Shown in pieces: positions 38,545 through 47,664 of a stretch of 64,000 nucleotides of DNA. The position numbers were made by a program, and so were the translations under genes. The notes beneath the pieces were generated by a model. That model saw only the letters and a program-made list of their open reading frames with translations, ran no database searches and was not told the DNA's origin. This DNA comes from Dyadobacter alkalitolerans DSM 23607 (GTDB lineage Bacteria > Bacteroidota > Bacteroidia > Cytophagales > Spirosomataceae), in contig NZ_AUAS01000002.1 in NCBI RefSeq assembly GCF_000428845.1, forward strand, positions 62,001-126,000. Reading direction: 5' to 3'. How positions within the stretch are numbered: the stretch's first letter is position 1; each line of letters begins with the position of its first letter.

Positions 38545-40818
38545 ATGAAGAGCATTCGCAATATACTTTTCTACACGATTACAATTGGTGCCTTTTCTGC
38601 TTTACTTTATTTCTTTATCCGGCAAGGCCAAACCCTGGAAAAAGCCGACTTACTGGCCAATAACCCGGCTTCGACAGCGTCGTCCTGGGACCAGTTCACA
38701 GACACTTTCAGTCATAACCTGACCCACCCGCTCGCTACCCTGCTTTTGCAGATCATCACGATCATCCTGGTCGCGCGGATTTTTGGCTGGATATGTAAAT
38801 CCATCGGGCAACCTACCGTTATTGGTGAAATAGCCGCTGGTATTTTCCTCGGGCCGTCGTTGCTCGGCATGTATTTTCCTGAGTTCTCGACATTTCTGCT
38901 TCCTACGCAATCGCTGGGTAACTTGCAATTCCTGAGCCAGGTGGGGCTGATCCTTTTCATGTTTATCATTGGCATGGAGCTGGACCTCAAAGTCCTCAAA
39001 ACCAAGGCACAGGAAGCGGTCGTGATCAGTCATGCGAGCATTATCTTGCCGTTTGCGCTGGGTGTAGGGCTTGCATTTTATTTATATCAACAATTTGCGC
39101 CGGATGGCATCAGCTTCCTGTCCTTCTCCCTTTTTATTGGTATAGCACTCAGTATCACGGCATTTCCGGTTCTGGCCAGGATCGTCCAGGAGCGGGGGCT
39201 CTCACGTACAAAGCTCGGCATGATGGTAATCACTTGCGCGGCCACCGACGACATTACCGCATGGTGCATTCTGGCTGCCGTGATTGCTATTGTCAAAGCA
39301 GGTGATTTTGTAAGCTCCATATATACAATTCTCCTGGCTGCTGCCTATGTTCTTTTCATGCTGAAAGTGCTGAAACCCGTCCTGAAACGCTTGGGTGACC
39401 ATTATTCCTACCGCGAAGGATTGACGAAACCGGTGGTCGGTTTGTTTTTTCTTGTACTGATATTTTCTTCCTACTGCACCGAGGTCATCGGCATTCACGC
39501 CTTGTTCGGAGCATTTATGGCTGGGGTGATTATGCCTGCGAACCAGAGCTTCCGGAATCTGTTCATCGAAAAAGTGGAGGACGTTTCTATGGTCTTGCTG
39601 TTGCCGTTATTCTTCGTTTTTACGGGTTTGCGGACGCAGATCGGCCTGCTGAATGATCCTTACCTCTGGCAAATCACGGGGTTAATCATCCTTCTGGCGA
39701 CAACCGGAAAGTTTATCGGCAGTGCTGTTGCGGCGCGTTTTGTAAACCAATCCTGGCGTGACAGCTTAATTATCGGTTCCCTCATGAACACCCGCGGGCT
39801 TATGGAGCTTGTTGTACTGAACATTGGCTATGATATCGGCGTACTATCGCCTGAAATCTTTGCGATGATGGTCATTATGGCTCTTGCAACCACTTGTATG
39901 ACCGGCCCTGCCCTAGACCTGATCGACCGTTTCCTGCCTGAAAATAACTCAGAGGCATTGGAAACAGCCATCGAAGAATCCAGATTTTCCATTCTGATCG
40001 CATTTGCAAGCCCTCAGGGCGGACGAAAAATGATGCGCATTGCCTATCATTTTATACAAAAACAACTTCAATCACACCACATAACGGCATTGCACCTTTC
40101 GCCGAGCAGTTACCTGAACCAGGTCAACACCGAAGAATATCAGCGGGAAACATTCCGGCCCATTACCGAAGAATCGGCCAGTCTGGGCGCAACATTCGCG
40201 ACGGTGCTGAAACCATCGCAGGACATCGAGCACGACATTATTGAAACTGCCAATGGCGGAGACTATGACATGCTGATGATCGGGATCGGACGCAATGTTT
40301 TCGAAGGCACCTTTTTAGGTAAAATCCTGGGTTTCACCTCCAAAATGATCAGTCGGGAAAGGCTTTTTGACACCATTACGGGCAAGGAAAAGCTCTTCCA
40401 CTCGGGTGTTTTTGACGAACGCACGACGCACATTATCAAATCGGTAAAGATCCCGGTCGGCATTTTGATCGAGAATAAGCTTGAAAGGATTGACAATATC
40501 TTTGTGCCGATCTTCTCACCGGATGACAAGGTTCTGTTCCAATTTGTAAGAAAGCTTGTGTTGCATGAAAATGTGAAGCTTACCATCATGGATCCCACCA
40601 ATGCTGCCAGCCAATCGCCTGATATCCAGGCTGAGCTGGATGCCATAAACGGACTTGGTAACGACCGGGTCACGCTGTTCACTGAGAATGTTCTGGAAAA
40701 GGATTTCCTGCTTGAAAAAGACGTGATGATTATCAGTCTGGAAAGCTGGAAAAAGGCCGTCGAGTCCCACAGCCTTTGGTTATCGCACTGTCCATCCGTT
40801 TTGATCGTGCGGGGATAA
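38545..40818 (+). CDS. Kef/CPA2-type cation:proton antiporter
   Basis: The likely start is ATG 38545; the frame extends to a TTG 27 nt upstream. The 757-residue protein has a short N-terminal helix and then the Na+/H+ exchanger fold with about 12 membrane segments: IGQPTVIGEIAAGIFLGPSL, FMFIIGMELDLKVLK, FPVLARIVQERGL, TCAATDDITAWC and GALFGAFM-like motifs near HALFGAFMAGVIMP. The TDD pair is the ion-binding aspartate site of the family. About 270 C-terminal residues are soluble and resemble a universal-stress-type regulatory region. It stands immediately before the transporter-HEAT-cNMP protein. Confidence 0.9.
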   Translation: MKSIRNILFYTITIGAFSALLYFFIRQGQTLEKADLLANNPASTASSWDQFTDTFSHNLTHPLATLLLQIITIILVARIFGWICKSIGQPTVIGEIAAGIFLGPSLLGMYFPEFSTFLLPTQSLGNLQFLSQVGLILFMFIIGMELDLKVLKTKAQEAVVISHASIILPFALGVGLAFYLYQQFAPDGISFLSFSLFIGIALSITAFPVLARIVQERGLSRTKLGMMVITCAATDDITAWCILAAVIAIVKAGDFVSSIYTILLAAAYVLFMLKVLKPVLKRLGDHYSYREGLTKPVVGLFFLVLIFSSYCTEVIGIHALFGAFMAGVIMPANQSFRNLFIEKVEDVSMVLLLPLFFVFTGLRTQIGLLNDPYLWQITGLIILLATTGKFIGSAVAARFVNQSWRDSLIIGSLMNTRGLMELVVLNIGYDIGVLSPEIFAMMVIMALATTCMTGPALDLIDRFLPENNSEALETAIEESRFSILIAFASPQGGRKMMRIAYHFIQKQLQSHHITALHLSPSSYLNQVNTEEYQRETFRPITEESASLGATFATVLKPSQDIEHDIIETANGGDYDMLMIGIGRNVFEGTFLGKILGFTSKMISRERLFDTITGKEKLFHSGVFDERTTHIIKSVKIPVGILIENKLERIDNIFVPIFSPDDKVLFQFVRKLVLHENVKLTIMDPTNAASQSPDIQAELDAINGLGNDRVTLFTENVLEKDFLLEKDVMIISLESWKKAVESHSLWLSHCPSVLIVRG

Positions 40819-40857
40819 GTGTTTAATTTACATAAGCGACGACAGCATTCCGAACAT

Positions 40858-43800
40858 ATGATATCCCAGATTAAGAATAGCAAGATTTTCAGTTCCATCA
40901 ATCCCCAGACGATCCTTTTCTTCTTTCATAATTTCTTTATCAATGTCGGGACAACGCTGGTTTACGTCTCGGCCAACGTGCTCCTGCTTGAAAACCATCC
41001 CGAATATTCACTGCCCATCGCTTACGTTGCAGCTGCGGTTGCAGTTATGGCGGCGGGAAAAGTGTATGAATATTTTGAGCACCATTTGCTTCTGAAAAGG
41101 CTGAGCCTGGGCACCATGCTGTCGTCACTGCTGATGGTTCTGGTGGTGATGGGCCTGCTCTGGGCGGGTCGCGGCATTGCAACGGCCATTGCTATTATGG
41201 TGGGTTACCGGATCATTTACCTGCTCATTAACCTGGAATTCTGGGGATTATCGGCCTTGGTTTTTGATGTACGCCAAAGCAAAAGGCTGTTCAGCGTCAT
41301 CGGATCGGGCGATATGCCTGCTAAGGCGCTGGGTGCTGTTCTGGCCGTTTTGATCCATTCTCCGTCTGTTTTAATGATCCTGCTGGTCATTTCGCTGGTC
41401 TTCTTTGCCCTCGCATTCTACACCCAGATCCTGACTTTCCGGTTTACAGAAATTCCTAATCCGCACCACGCCAGGCCAAGACAAATCACCGCCTCGGACT
41501 CCAAGATCATTGAAAAATACTTTGGCGGAAATAAGCTCCTTACCTCACTTTGTCTGGGTATGGTGTTCGTTGCGGCAGCCGCAACGTGGATTGAGTATCA
41601 TTTCTTTGTGAATGTCAAATACAAATTCCACAGCCAGCACGATGTGATCGTGTTCGTGGGAACCCTGTTGGCAGCCACTTATATCGTTGCTACGTTTGTA
41701 AAATTGATTTTTTCGGGCAAAACGGTGGAACGGTTCGGGGTCAGGCTTACGCTGTTCCTATTGCCGCTGACGACCATTGTTATATCGCTTGGCCTGCTTA
41801 TATCGTCGTATTTCAGAAAGGATGAACCTTCGCTGCTGGTGTATTATTGTGCGGCTTACCTTTTGTTTGAACTGGTGAGAAGGACCATTTTCGACCCAGT
41901 TTTCCTTGTGCTGTTTCAGCCGCTTTCCACCAAAACCCGCTTGAAGGGACATACATTGGCGAAGGGGCTGTTTGAGCCATTGGGTATGCTCATTGCCGGC
42001 GCATTGTTATGGATCATTTACACGCAGAAGCTTAGCAATATCAGCCTCACATTCGACCTTTCCCTGCTGTTCGCGGTGGCGGCGCTGATCATATTTCGCA
42101 AAGCTTATGGCCATTACATTCAGGAATTGAAAAGCGCCATCAGCAAGCGTTTCATCCGCAGCGGTGAAATGGCCTCGCCGTCGGAAGCATTGCCCATTAT
42201 CACTGAAAATTTAAAGAGCGAAAGAAAAGAGGAAGTGCTGAATGCGATTGACTGGCTGGCCCGTAATAAGGAATCTGTGTTTCGTAAGAATGTAGATTTC
42301 CTATTGAAAAATCCGGTCTCTGCGGTTCGCCTGAAAACATTGCAAACGCTGGCCGGACTTGAAAAACCGGAGCTTTCAGAAACGTTCTTAAAATACATTG
42401 AGACTGAACCTGACACAGCCTGCCAGACACTGGCCGTCAGGATTGCAGCGTCCAAATCGCAGCTTACGGAAGAGCAGCTGGCGCGATTCCTCTCGCATGA
42501 AGATCTGGACATTGTGAAGGGGTCGATCCTGGGAAGCTGGGAGGCCGGAAAAGCATTGCCGCTGATCCATGGCACATTACGCAGACTGTTTCTTTCGGAG
42601 GATGAGCAGGCACAAATGGTAGCATTGGACTGCGTCAAAAGTACCGGTCTGAAAGCACATGAAGAGTATGTTAAAATGTGCCTGCGAAGTGGGTCGGAAA
42701 AGGTCCGAAACTATGCTTTGGAAGTAGCCGCAACCGTGGGTTCCCCGCAACTTTTACGCGAATTGAAGCCATCTCTCACCGGCTCTCTGAACCGGCAAAC
42801 CGTTGCGTCGCTGATCAAATCCGGCGACTCGGGCATTGGTATTGTGGAGGAATGGCTGCAAAATGAACCTTCCCGCGAGCGTATGCAAACGCTCATAAAG
42901 GTGGCCGAAAAAACGAAACACGAATTTATACTTCAAATACTTTTTAAACTTATTAAAAATATTTACCATAATATAAATTTAGTAAATTCAGAAAGTTCAG
43001 TGCATTCTGATTATATAGATACTTATATTCACCGGGACGCATTGAAAGCATTGACGAACTATTCGTTAATGGCTGACTATAAGCACATTATTTCTGAATT
43101 TGTAGAAAAAGAATTGTTTCACGCCTCCATGCTCCTGAGCGGGATGGACGAGCAGGAAGCGGATGAACGCTGGAATAACACCCTGGATTACGAACTGGAA
43201 CTGACAAGCCAGCGTCTCTTTTACCTTTTCATGATGCAGTATGATAAGGACGCTGTGCAAAATGCCTGGAAGGGAATCCGGCATGCATCCCGCGAGAAGC
43301 GGGCTAATTCTCTTGAAATGATCGAGAGCCTTTTGCCGCGTATGCTGTATCCGTCGCTGCACGCATTGTTTGAAAACATCCCTATTCAAAAGAAACGCGA
43401 AGCTTTGCGCCAATACATGGGAAACCAGGAATCGGGCGTATCATTAGTGCCTTACATTCTGACCCAGAAAGAAAAATTATTTACCGAATGGACCATTGCG
43501 CTGGCGATTAACAAGAGCCATACGGACAACGAAATTGCGCTCATCGAAAGCTTCACAAGCCACGCTTCCCGGCTCATCAGGGATGCGGCGCGATTGAAAT
43601 TGGGCATATCGAATACACAAGCCACAGGCCTTAATCTCACAACAACAACCATGAAACACGCAGAAACTTCACAGCAGATTTCGGAAATGGAGCGAGTGAT
43701 TGTTTTAAAAAACACCCAACTTTTCGCCCAGACTCCCGAGAATGTCCTGAGCTCCATCGCGCCGATCATGAAGGAAATCACTTACAGCGACGGGCAGCAA

Positions 43801-44103
43801 ATTTTTGCAAAAGGAGATCCCGGCGATTCCATGTACATTATATATACGGGACAAATCGGGATTTACGACGGCAAGAAACAGCTTGCATTATTTGATAAGG
43901 GAGAGATTTTTGGCGAGCTCGCTTTGCTGGATACGGAGCCCAGATCTGCGACAACAATTGCTGAAACGGACACGCTCGTTTTCCGCATCGATCAGGAAGA
44001 TTTCTTTGAACTGATGGAAGAGCGTGACGAGATATTGAGAAACGTGCTGCGTATCCTTTGCCAGCGGATCCGCGTGCAGAACGAGAAAATGCGGCTCCTA
44101 TAA
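40858..44103 (+). CDS. Nucleotide-transporter-like membrane protein fused to HEAT repeats and a cNMP-binding domain
   Basis: A GTG directly follows the antiporter stop at 40819; I prefer the ATG at 40858. The 1081-residue product has about 12 membrane helices (to about 420) resembling MFS or Npt-type nucleotide transporters. A HEAT-repeat region (about 450-900) includes LNAIDWLARNKESVFR and VRNYALEVAATVGSP. A Crp-type cyclic-nucleotide-binding domain follows (about 950-1075). Its phosphate-binding cassette FGELALLDTEPRSATTI keeps Glu1020 and Arg1029, which hold the cyclic phosphate. It may be a transporter or membrane sensor gated by cAMP or cGMP. Its stop overlaps the convergent HD gene. Confidence 0.85.
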   Translation: MISQIKNSKIFSSINPQTILFFFHNFFINVGTTLVYVSANVLLLENHPEYSLPIAYVAAAVAVMAAGKVYEYFEHHLLLKRLSLGTMLSSLLMVLVVMGLLWAGRGIATAIAIMVGYRIIYLLINLEFWGLSALVFDVRQSKRLFSVIGSGDMPAKALGAVLAVLIHSPSVLMILLVISLVFFALAFYTQILTFRFTEIPNPHHARPRQITASDSKIIEKYFGGNKLLTSLCLGMVFVAAAATWIEYHFFVNVKYKFHSQHDVIVFVGTLLAATYIVATFVKLIFSGKTVERFGVRLTLFLLPLTTIVISLGLLISSYFRKDEPSLLVYYCAAYLLFELVRRTIFDPVFLVLFQPLSTKTRLKGHTLAKGLFEPLGMLIAGALLWIIYTQKLSNISLTFDLSLLFAVAALIIFRKAYGHYIQELKSAISKRFIRSGEMASPSEALPIITENLKSERKEEVLNAIDWLARNKESVFRKNVDFLLKNPVSAVRLKTLQTLAGLEKPELSETFLKYIETEPDTACQTLAVRIAASKSQLTEEQLARFLSHEDLDIVKGSILGSWEAGKALPLIHGTLRRLFLSEDEQAQMVALDCVKSTGLKAHEEYVKMCLRSGSEKVRNYALEVAATVGSPQLLRELKPSLTGSLNRQTVASLIKSGDSGIGIVEEWLQNEPSRERMQTLIKVAEKTKHEFILQILFKLIKNIYHNINLVNSESSVHSDYIDTYIHRDALKALTNYSLMADYKHIISEFVEKELFHASMLLSGMDEQEADERWNNTLDYELELTSQRLFYLFMMQYDKDAVQNAWKGIRHASREKRANSLEMIESLLPRMLYPSLHALFENIPIQKKREALRQYMGNQESGVSLVPYILTQKEKLFTEWTIALAINKSHTDNEIALIESFTSHASRLIRDAARLKLGISNTQATGLNLTTTTMKHAETSQQISEMERVIVLKNTQLFAQTPENVLSSIAPIMKEITYSDGQQIFAKGDPGDSMYIIYTGQIGIYDGKKQLALFDKGEIFGELALLDTEPRSATTIAETDTLVFRIDQEDFFELMEERDEILRNVLRILCQRIRVQNEKMRLL

Positions 44104-44667
44104 TAGGGTTTTCAAACGCTCCTGTTTGGGAATTTCCCGCAGGCGCCTTGCGGATTCTGTCCAGTAAGCATGGCTGCTGATGAATGTTTTTTGTAAGGCA
44201 TTCCAGGATTCAATGTCGGCAACCATATTTCGGACTTTGAGCTCCCGATACAATGTTTCGGCGATCTGCTCGAAGTCTGCACGGCCCAGATAGTCCAGGT
44301 CCGCGTCACAAATGATCTTTTCTAAATGTGTTTTCGGACTCTGCGGGATCCGGGTGGCCATGATCATGCCGCACATGACTTCGATCTGATCCGCATTGTA
44401 ACCGAAGCGGGTCAACGACTGGTGTACAATGTCACATCCAGCCTCCTCATGGCCCTGGTAAGTGACCATAAATCCTGAATCGTGGTACAAAGCCGCTGTT
44501 CTGAGCAGGTCAAGTGCTTCGGGATCGGTTATGCCTTCAAGCTTGGCGAGGTGCAATGCTGCATTGGTGACGTCCAGCGTGTGGTGCAGGCCGTGATAAT
44601 ACAATGTGTCGGGTAATTTCCGGCGAAACTGGTCAACGATGTAAATTTCTGCTTCCTGAACATTCAT
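44098..44667 (-). CDS. HD-domain phosphohydrolase
   Basis: The 189-residue protein has an HD metal site: H25 and H28-H29 in YHGLHHTLDV, H62-D63 in ALYHDSGF, H73 in GHEEAG, and D121/D123 in ICDADLDYLG. It has no membrane segment or signal peptide. HD proteins cleave phosphate bonds, including cyclic-nucleotide and (p)ppGpp bonds. Its start lies 2 nt after the receiver-adenylate cyclase gene, so it is the last gene of that operon. That context makes a cyclic-nucleotide phosphodiesterase role attractive but unproven. The 3' end overlaps the convergent gene. Confidence 0.8.
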   Translation of the reverse strand: MNVQEAEIYIVDQFRRKLPDTLYYHGLHHTLDVTNAALHLAKLEGITDPEALDLLRTAALYHDSGFMVTYQGHEEAGCDIVHQSLTRFGYNADQIEVMCGMIMATRIPQSPKTHLEKIICDADLDYLGRADFEQIAETLYRELKVRNMVADIESWNALQKTFISSHAYWTESARRLREIPKQERLKTLL

Positions 44668-44669
44668 GG

Positions 44670-45716
44670 CTATTCCAAAACTTCGTAAATCTTAACAGGA
44701 TTTGCCTTATTTTTCAAAACGACCTCCCCCACCAGATTACAATTAAACGCCTCTTTTACAGCAAGATATGCAGACTCGGGAAGTAAAACCTGGCCGGGTT
44801 TTGCTGCATTCTGCAAGCGCTGAGCTACATTAACGGCATCGCCGATGACAGTATAGTCCAGCCGTTTCAGCGCTGCAGAACCAATGTTCCCAGAAACCAT
44901 TTCGCCTGAATTAATTCCGATCGAAACCTTAGGAAAATAGCCCGTATGCCCTTCTGGTTCTTCTTTAAAATTGTCGATCTGGTTTCTTACGGCCAGCGAA
45001 GATTCGATGGCACGGTCCAAATGATATTCACCCCGAAAAACCGCCATCACCGCATCTCCCATAAACTTATCGACCAGACCACCCTGCGCGATGATCTCTT
45101 TCACCATCACATCAAAATACTTGTTAATGAGCTTCACAACCAGATCCGCCGGCTCTTTTTCAGAAATAGAAGTAAACCCGCACATATCCATGAAAACGAC
45201 CGTCGCCTCAATGTTCTCGCTGGTCATTAATGATTTCTCGAATGCATCCTGCGTCATAAATTGCAGCACGGACGAGTCGACATACATTCTTAAAATATCA
45301 TTTTCCCGAACGGCGCGCAGGGTTTCCCGGAGTTGTGCCACATAGGTGAGCGTCTTTTCCATGGTGACTTCAAGATCCTTGAAATCAATGGGTTTGGTCA
45401 GGAAATCAAACGCGCCGCGGTTCATGGCTGTACGAATGTTGTCCATATCCCCATAAGCCGACACGATGACCGATTTCAGGATCGGGCTCACTTCGCCAAG
45501 CCGGATGAGCAACGTCAAACCATCCATCTCGGGCATGTTGATGTCGCTTAACACCATGTCCGTGTCCGGATGCAGCGCAAGTGCTTCGAGGGCTTTGAAG
45601 CCGTTTTCGGCGAAGATAAATTCGTATTCCTGCTCGCGGATCTGTCTTCGGAATTTTTGTTTGATCAGTAACTGCAGGTCAGCCTCATCATCCACTACCA
45701 GTATCTTGGCTTTCAT
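44670..45716 (-). CDS. Response regulator fused to class III adenylate cyclase
   Basis: The 348-residue protein has a receiver domain (1-125, Asp58 in [11 protein letters not shown]) and a class III nucleotide cyclase domain (about 168-340). Metal aspartates are D177 (FMDMCGFT) and D221 (KFMGDAV). Substrate-choosing residues are Lys217 and Thr289, as in bacterial adenylate cyclases, and transition-state residues Asn296 and Arg300 are present. It should make cAMP when phosphorylated or released by its receiver. The start overlaps the upstream receiver gene by 4 nt. Confidence 0.92.
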   Translation of the reverse strand: MKAKILVVDDEADLQLLIKQKFRRQIREQEYEFIFAENGFKALEALALHPDTDMVLSDINMPEMDGLTLLIRLGEVSPILKSVIVSAYGDMDNIRTAMNRGAFDFLTKPIDFKDLEVTMEKTLTYVAQLRETLRAVRENDILRMYVDSSVLQFMTQDAFEKSLMTSENIEATVVFMDMCGFTSISEKEPADLVVKLINKYFDVMVKEIIAQGGLVDKFMGDAVMAVFRGEYHLDRAIESSLAVRNQIDNFKEEPEGHTGYFPKVSIGINSGEMVSGNIGSAALKRLDYTVIGDAVNVAQRLQNAAKPGQVLLPESAYLAVKEAFNCNLVGEVVLKNKANPVKIYEVLE

Positions 45717-46087
45717 AAGGATTTAAGCAATTTCTCTTTTAATTCAACAAAATTGACCGGCTTCGTCAGGAAATCGTCCGCTCCGAGCTGCATTGCCTGA
45801 TCGTGGTTGTTGCTATCGCCATAAGCCGTGATCATCATTACCTGCGGCGGCGCGGCGGGGAAATCCTTCCGGATGGTCTTCAACAGCTCAATGCCGCTCA
45901 TACCGGGCATATTAATGTCCGACAAGATCATAACGACCTCAGAAGGATGATCTGCAAGAAAAGCCAAAGCCTGCTCGCCCGAAAACGCGAATGAAAATTC
46001 AAACTGCGCGCTGCGGATTTCCTTCCTGAATTTTTGTTCAAAAAGGGACTTTACGTCTTCCTCGTCGTCCACTACAAGTATTTTCAT
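45713..46087 (-). CDS. Single-domain response regulator
   Basis: The 124-residue protein is a bare receiver: acidic pair VVDDEED, phospho-acceptor Asp57 ([11 protein letters not shown]), Thr in MITAYG, and Lys in FLTKPVNF. It has no output domain. It strongly resembles the receiver of the next gene, including QKFRKEIR and LSDINMP, so the two probably arose by duplication. Lying between a histidine kinase (26-bp gap) and the receiver-cyclase (4-nt overlap), it may compete for phosphate or act as a relay. Confidence 0.92.
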   Translation of the reverse strand: MKILVVDDEEDVKSLFEQKFRKEIRSAQFEFSFAFSGEQALAFLADHPSEVVMILSDINMPGMSGIELLKTIRKDFPAAPPQVMMITAYGDSNNHDQAMQLGADDFLTKPVNFVELKEKLLKSL

Positions 46088-46113
46088 ATCAAATCTATAA
46101 GCTGTCGTTTGAA

Positions 46114-47478
46114 TCAGGCAACAGGAATTGTGATTTTAAACTCTGTCTTTTGCCCCGGAATGGTCTCCACATCCAGCGTTCCGTTGTGCGCATTGGTAAT
46201 GATATCGTAGCTCATGGAAAGGCCCAATCCAGTTCCCTGGCCTGTTGGTTTGGTTGTGAAAAAAGGCTGGAATATCTTGGCTTTCACATGTTCCGGCATG
46301 CCGGTGCCGTTGTCTGACACTCTTATATAAAGCTTACCGGCAAACATTTTGGTGGAAATCTTGACTTCCGGCCTGTAATCGTCCAGCGTGCCAGCCTCTG
46401 TGAGCAGTCGTTTTTTCTCCGCAACGGCGTAAAATGCATTGGTAAAAAGATTCAGAAAAACCCTTCCCAAATCCTGCGGCATGACCAGCACTTTGCCTAT
46501 AGTAGGGTCGAAATCCGTAACCAGCGCTGCATTGAATTCTTTGTCCTTGGCGCGCAGACCGTGGTAAGCCAGGCGCATGTATTCATCAGCCAACGCATTG
46601 ATTTCCACCATTTCTTTCTCCCCGGACGATGCGCGGGAATGTTGCAGCATCCCTTTTACAATAGAGTCGGCGCGTTTGCCGTGATGCGTTATTTTCTGTT
46701 GGTTTTGGCTTAAATCGGCGATGATGCCTTTGATATAATCCTTATCCTCGTCCGCAATTGAAGTTTTGTCCACTTCTTCTTCCAATTCCTGGCAAAGCTC
46801 CACTGAGACTTCGGAAAAGTTATTGACGAAATTTAGCGGGTTTTGGATCTCGTGTGCAATCCCGGCAGTAAGCTCACCCAGCGAAGCCATTTTTTCGCTT
46901 TGTATCAGCTGGTTCTGCGTAGATTTCAGGTCTTCAATTGCCTTTTGCAGTTCCTCTTTCTGCGCCGTAAGCTCCATTGTGCGCTCGGCAACGAGATATT
47001 CCAATGATTCCTTTTGTGCTTTACTGGCCAGTTCCTCACGCAAACGATCCTCCCGTTCTTTTAACAATACTTTCTGCTGCTTGCGGGCATAGAACCAGAT
47101 CACAAAGCAGAGTATGAATGCGAAAGCGACCGCAATGTCCAGAAAGTCGTGATATTGATCGTGGAATTTGGGAGCAACCAGATCTACTAGGTCGTTTATA
47201 ATTGAAATGACCACAAACGGGACAACCGACTGCGAAACCGATTTCATCGACAGAAACTCATCCTTAGTTAAAAGAATGAGCAGGACTATGATCATGAATA
47301 GATGCCAGAGCCAGGAAAACCAGTCCGGCGTGTCCGTCGCATAATACGTAACAAGTAATGCGATACTGGTATACCGGCCAATCAGCAATTTGCGGTCCCA
47401 TTCCGGAAGGCTTGTGGCTGTCTGCAATGAAGACCGGACGTACTGGATCAGGAAAAACGAAACGAGAAAATAATCCAT
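46114..47478 (-). CDS. Membrane sensor histidine kinase
   Basis: The 454-residue protein has about five N-terminal membrane helices (to about residue 130), then a coiled coil with EYLVAERTMELTAQKEELQK. A HisKA domain follows with His209 in AGIAHEIQNPLNFVNNFS, then a HATPase domain with FLNLFTNAFYAV, VSDNGTGMP and GQGTGLGLSMSYDI. It is the first gene of a tight minus-strand operon with two receivers, an adenylate cyclase and an HD enzyme, and is the likely phosphate source for both receivers. The sensed signal is unknown. Confidence 0.92.
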   Translation of the reverse strand: MDYFLVSFFLIQYVRSSLQTATSLPEWDRKLLIGRYTSIALLVTYYATDTPDWFSWLWHLFMIIVLLILLTKDEFLSMKSVSQSVVPFVVISIINDLVDLVAPKFHDQYHDFLDIAVAFAFILCFVIWFYARKQQKVLLKEREDRLREELASKAQKESLEYLVAERTMELTAQKEELQKAIEDLKSTQNQLIQSEKMASLGELTAGIAHEIQNPLNFVNNFSEVSVELCQELEEEVDKTSIADEDKDYIKGIIADLSQNQQKITHHGKRADSIVKGMLQHSRASSGEKEMVEINALADEYMRLAYHGLRAKDKEFNAALVTDFDPTIGKVLVMPQDLGRVFLNLFTNAFYAVAEKKRLLTEAGTLDDYRPEVKISTKMFAGKLYIRVSDNGTGMPEHVKAKIFQPFFTTKPTGQGTGLGLSMSYDIITNAHNGTLDVETIPGQKTEFKITIPVA

Positions 47479-47613
47479 GCAGGTTTACGGTGCTGTTTTT
47501 TTGCGTTTTTAAGAATGCCAATTTAACAGCAAAGTAATTATTTTCTGCCAATTTACTAATCAGGGCTGCGGCTTCAAACATACTGCCCGCTCGAAGTCTA
47601 CGTGATAACACGA

Positions 47614-47643
47614 AAGGGCAAACTGCAAAGCAGCCTGCCCCTT
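47614..47643 (-). terminator. Hairpin after the SDR gene
   Basis: On the minus strand a stem GGGCA/TGCCC with an inner CTGC/GCAG stem lies just after the SDR stop (47616-47640), followed by TTT. It lies between the SDR gene and the histidine kinase gene's start. Confidence 0.55.
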
Positions 47644-47664
47644 GTAAATTATGTCCAAACCGCC

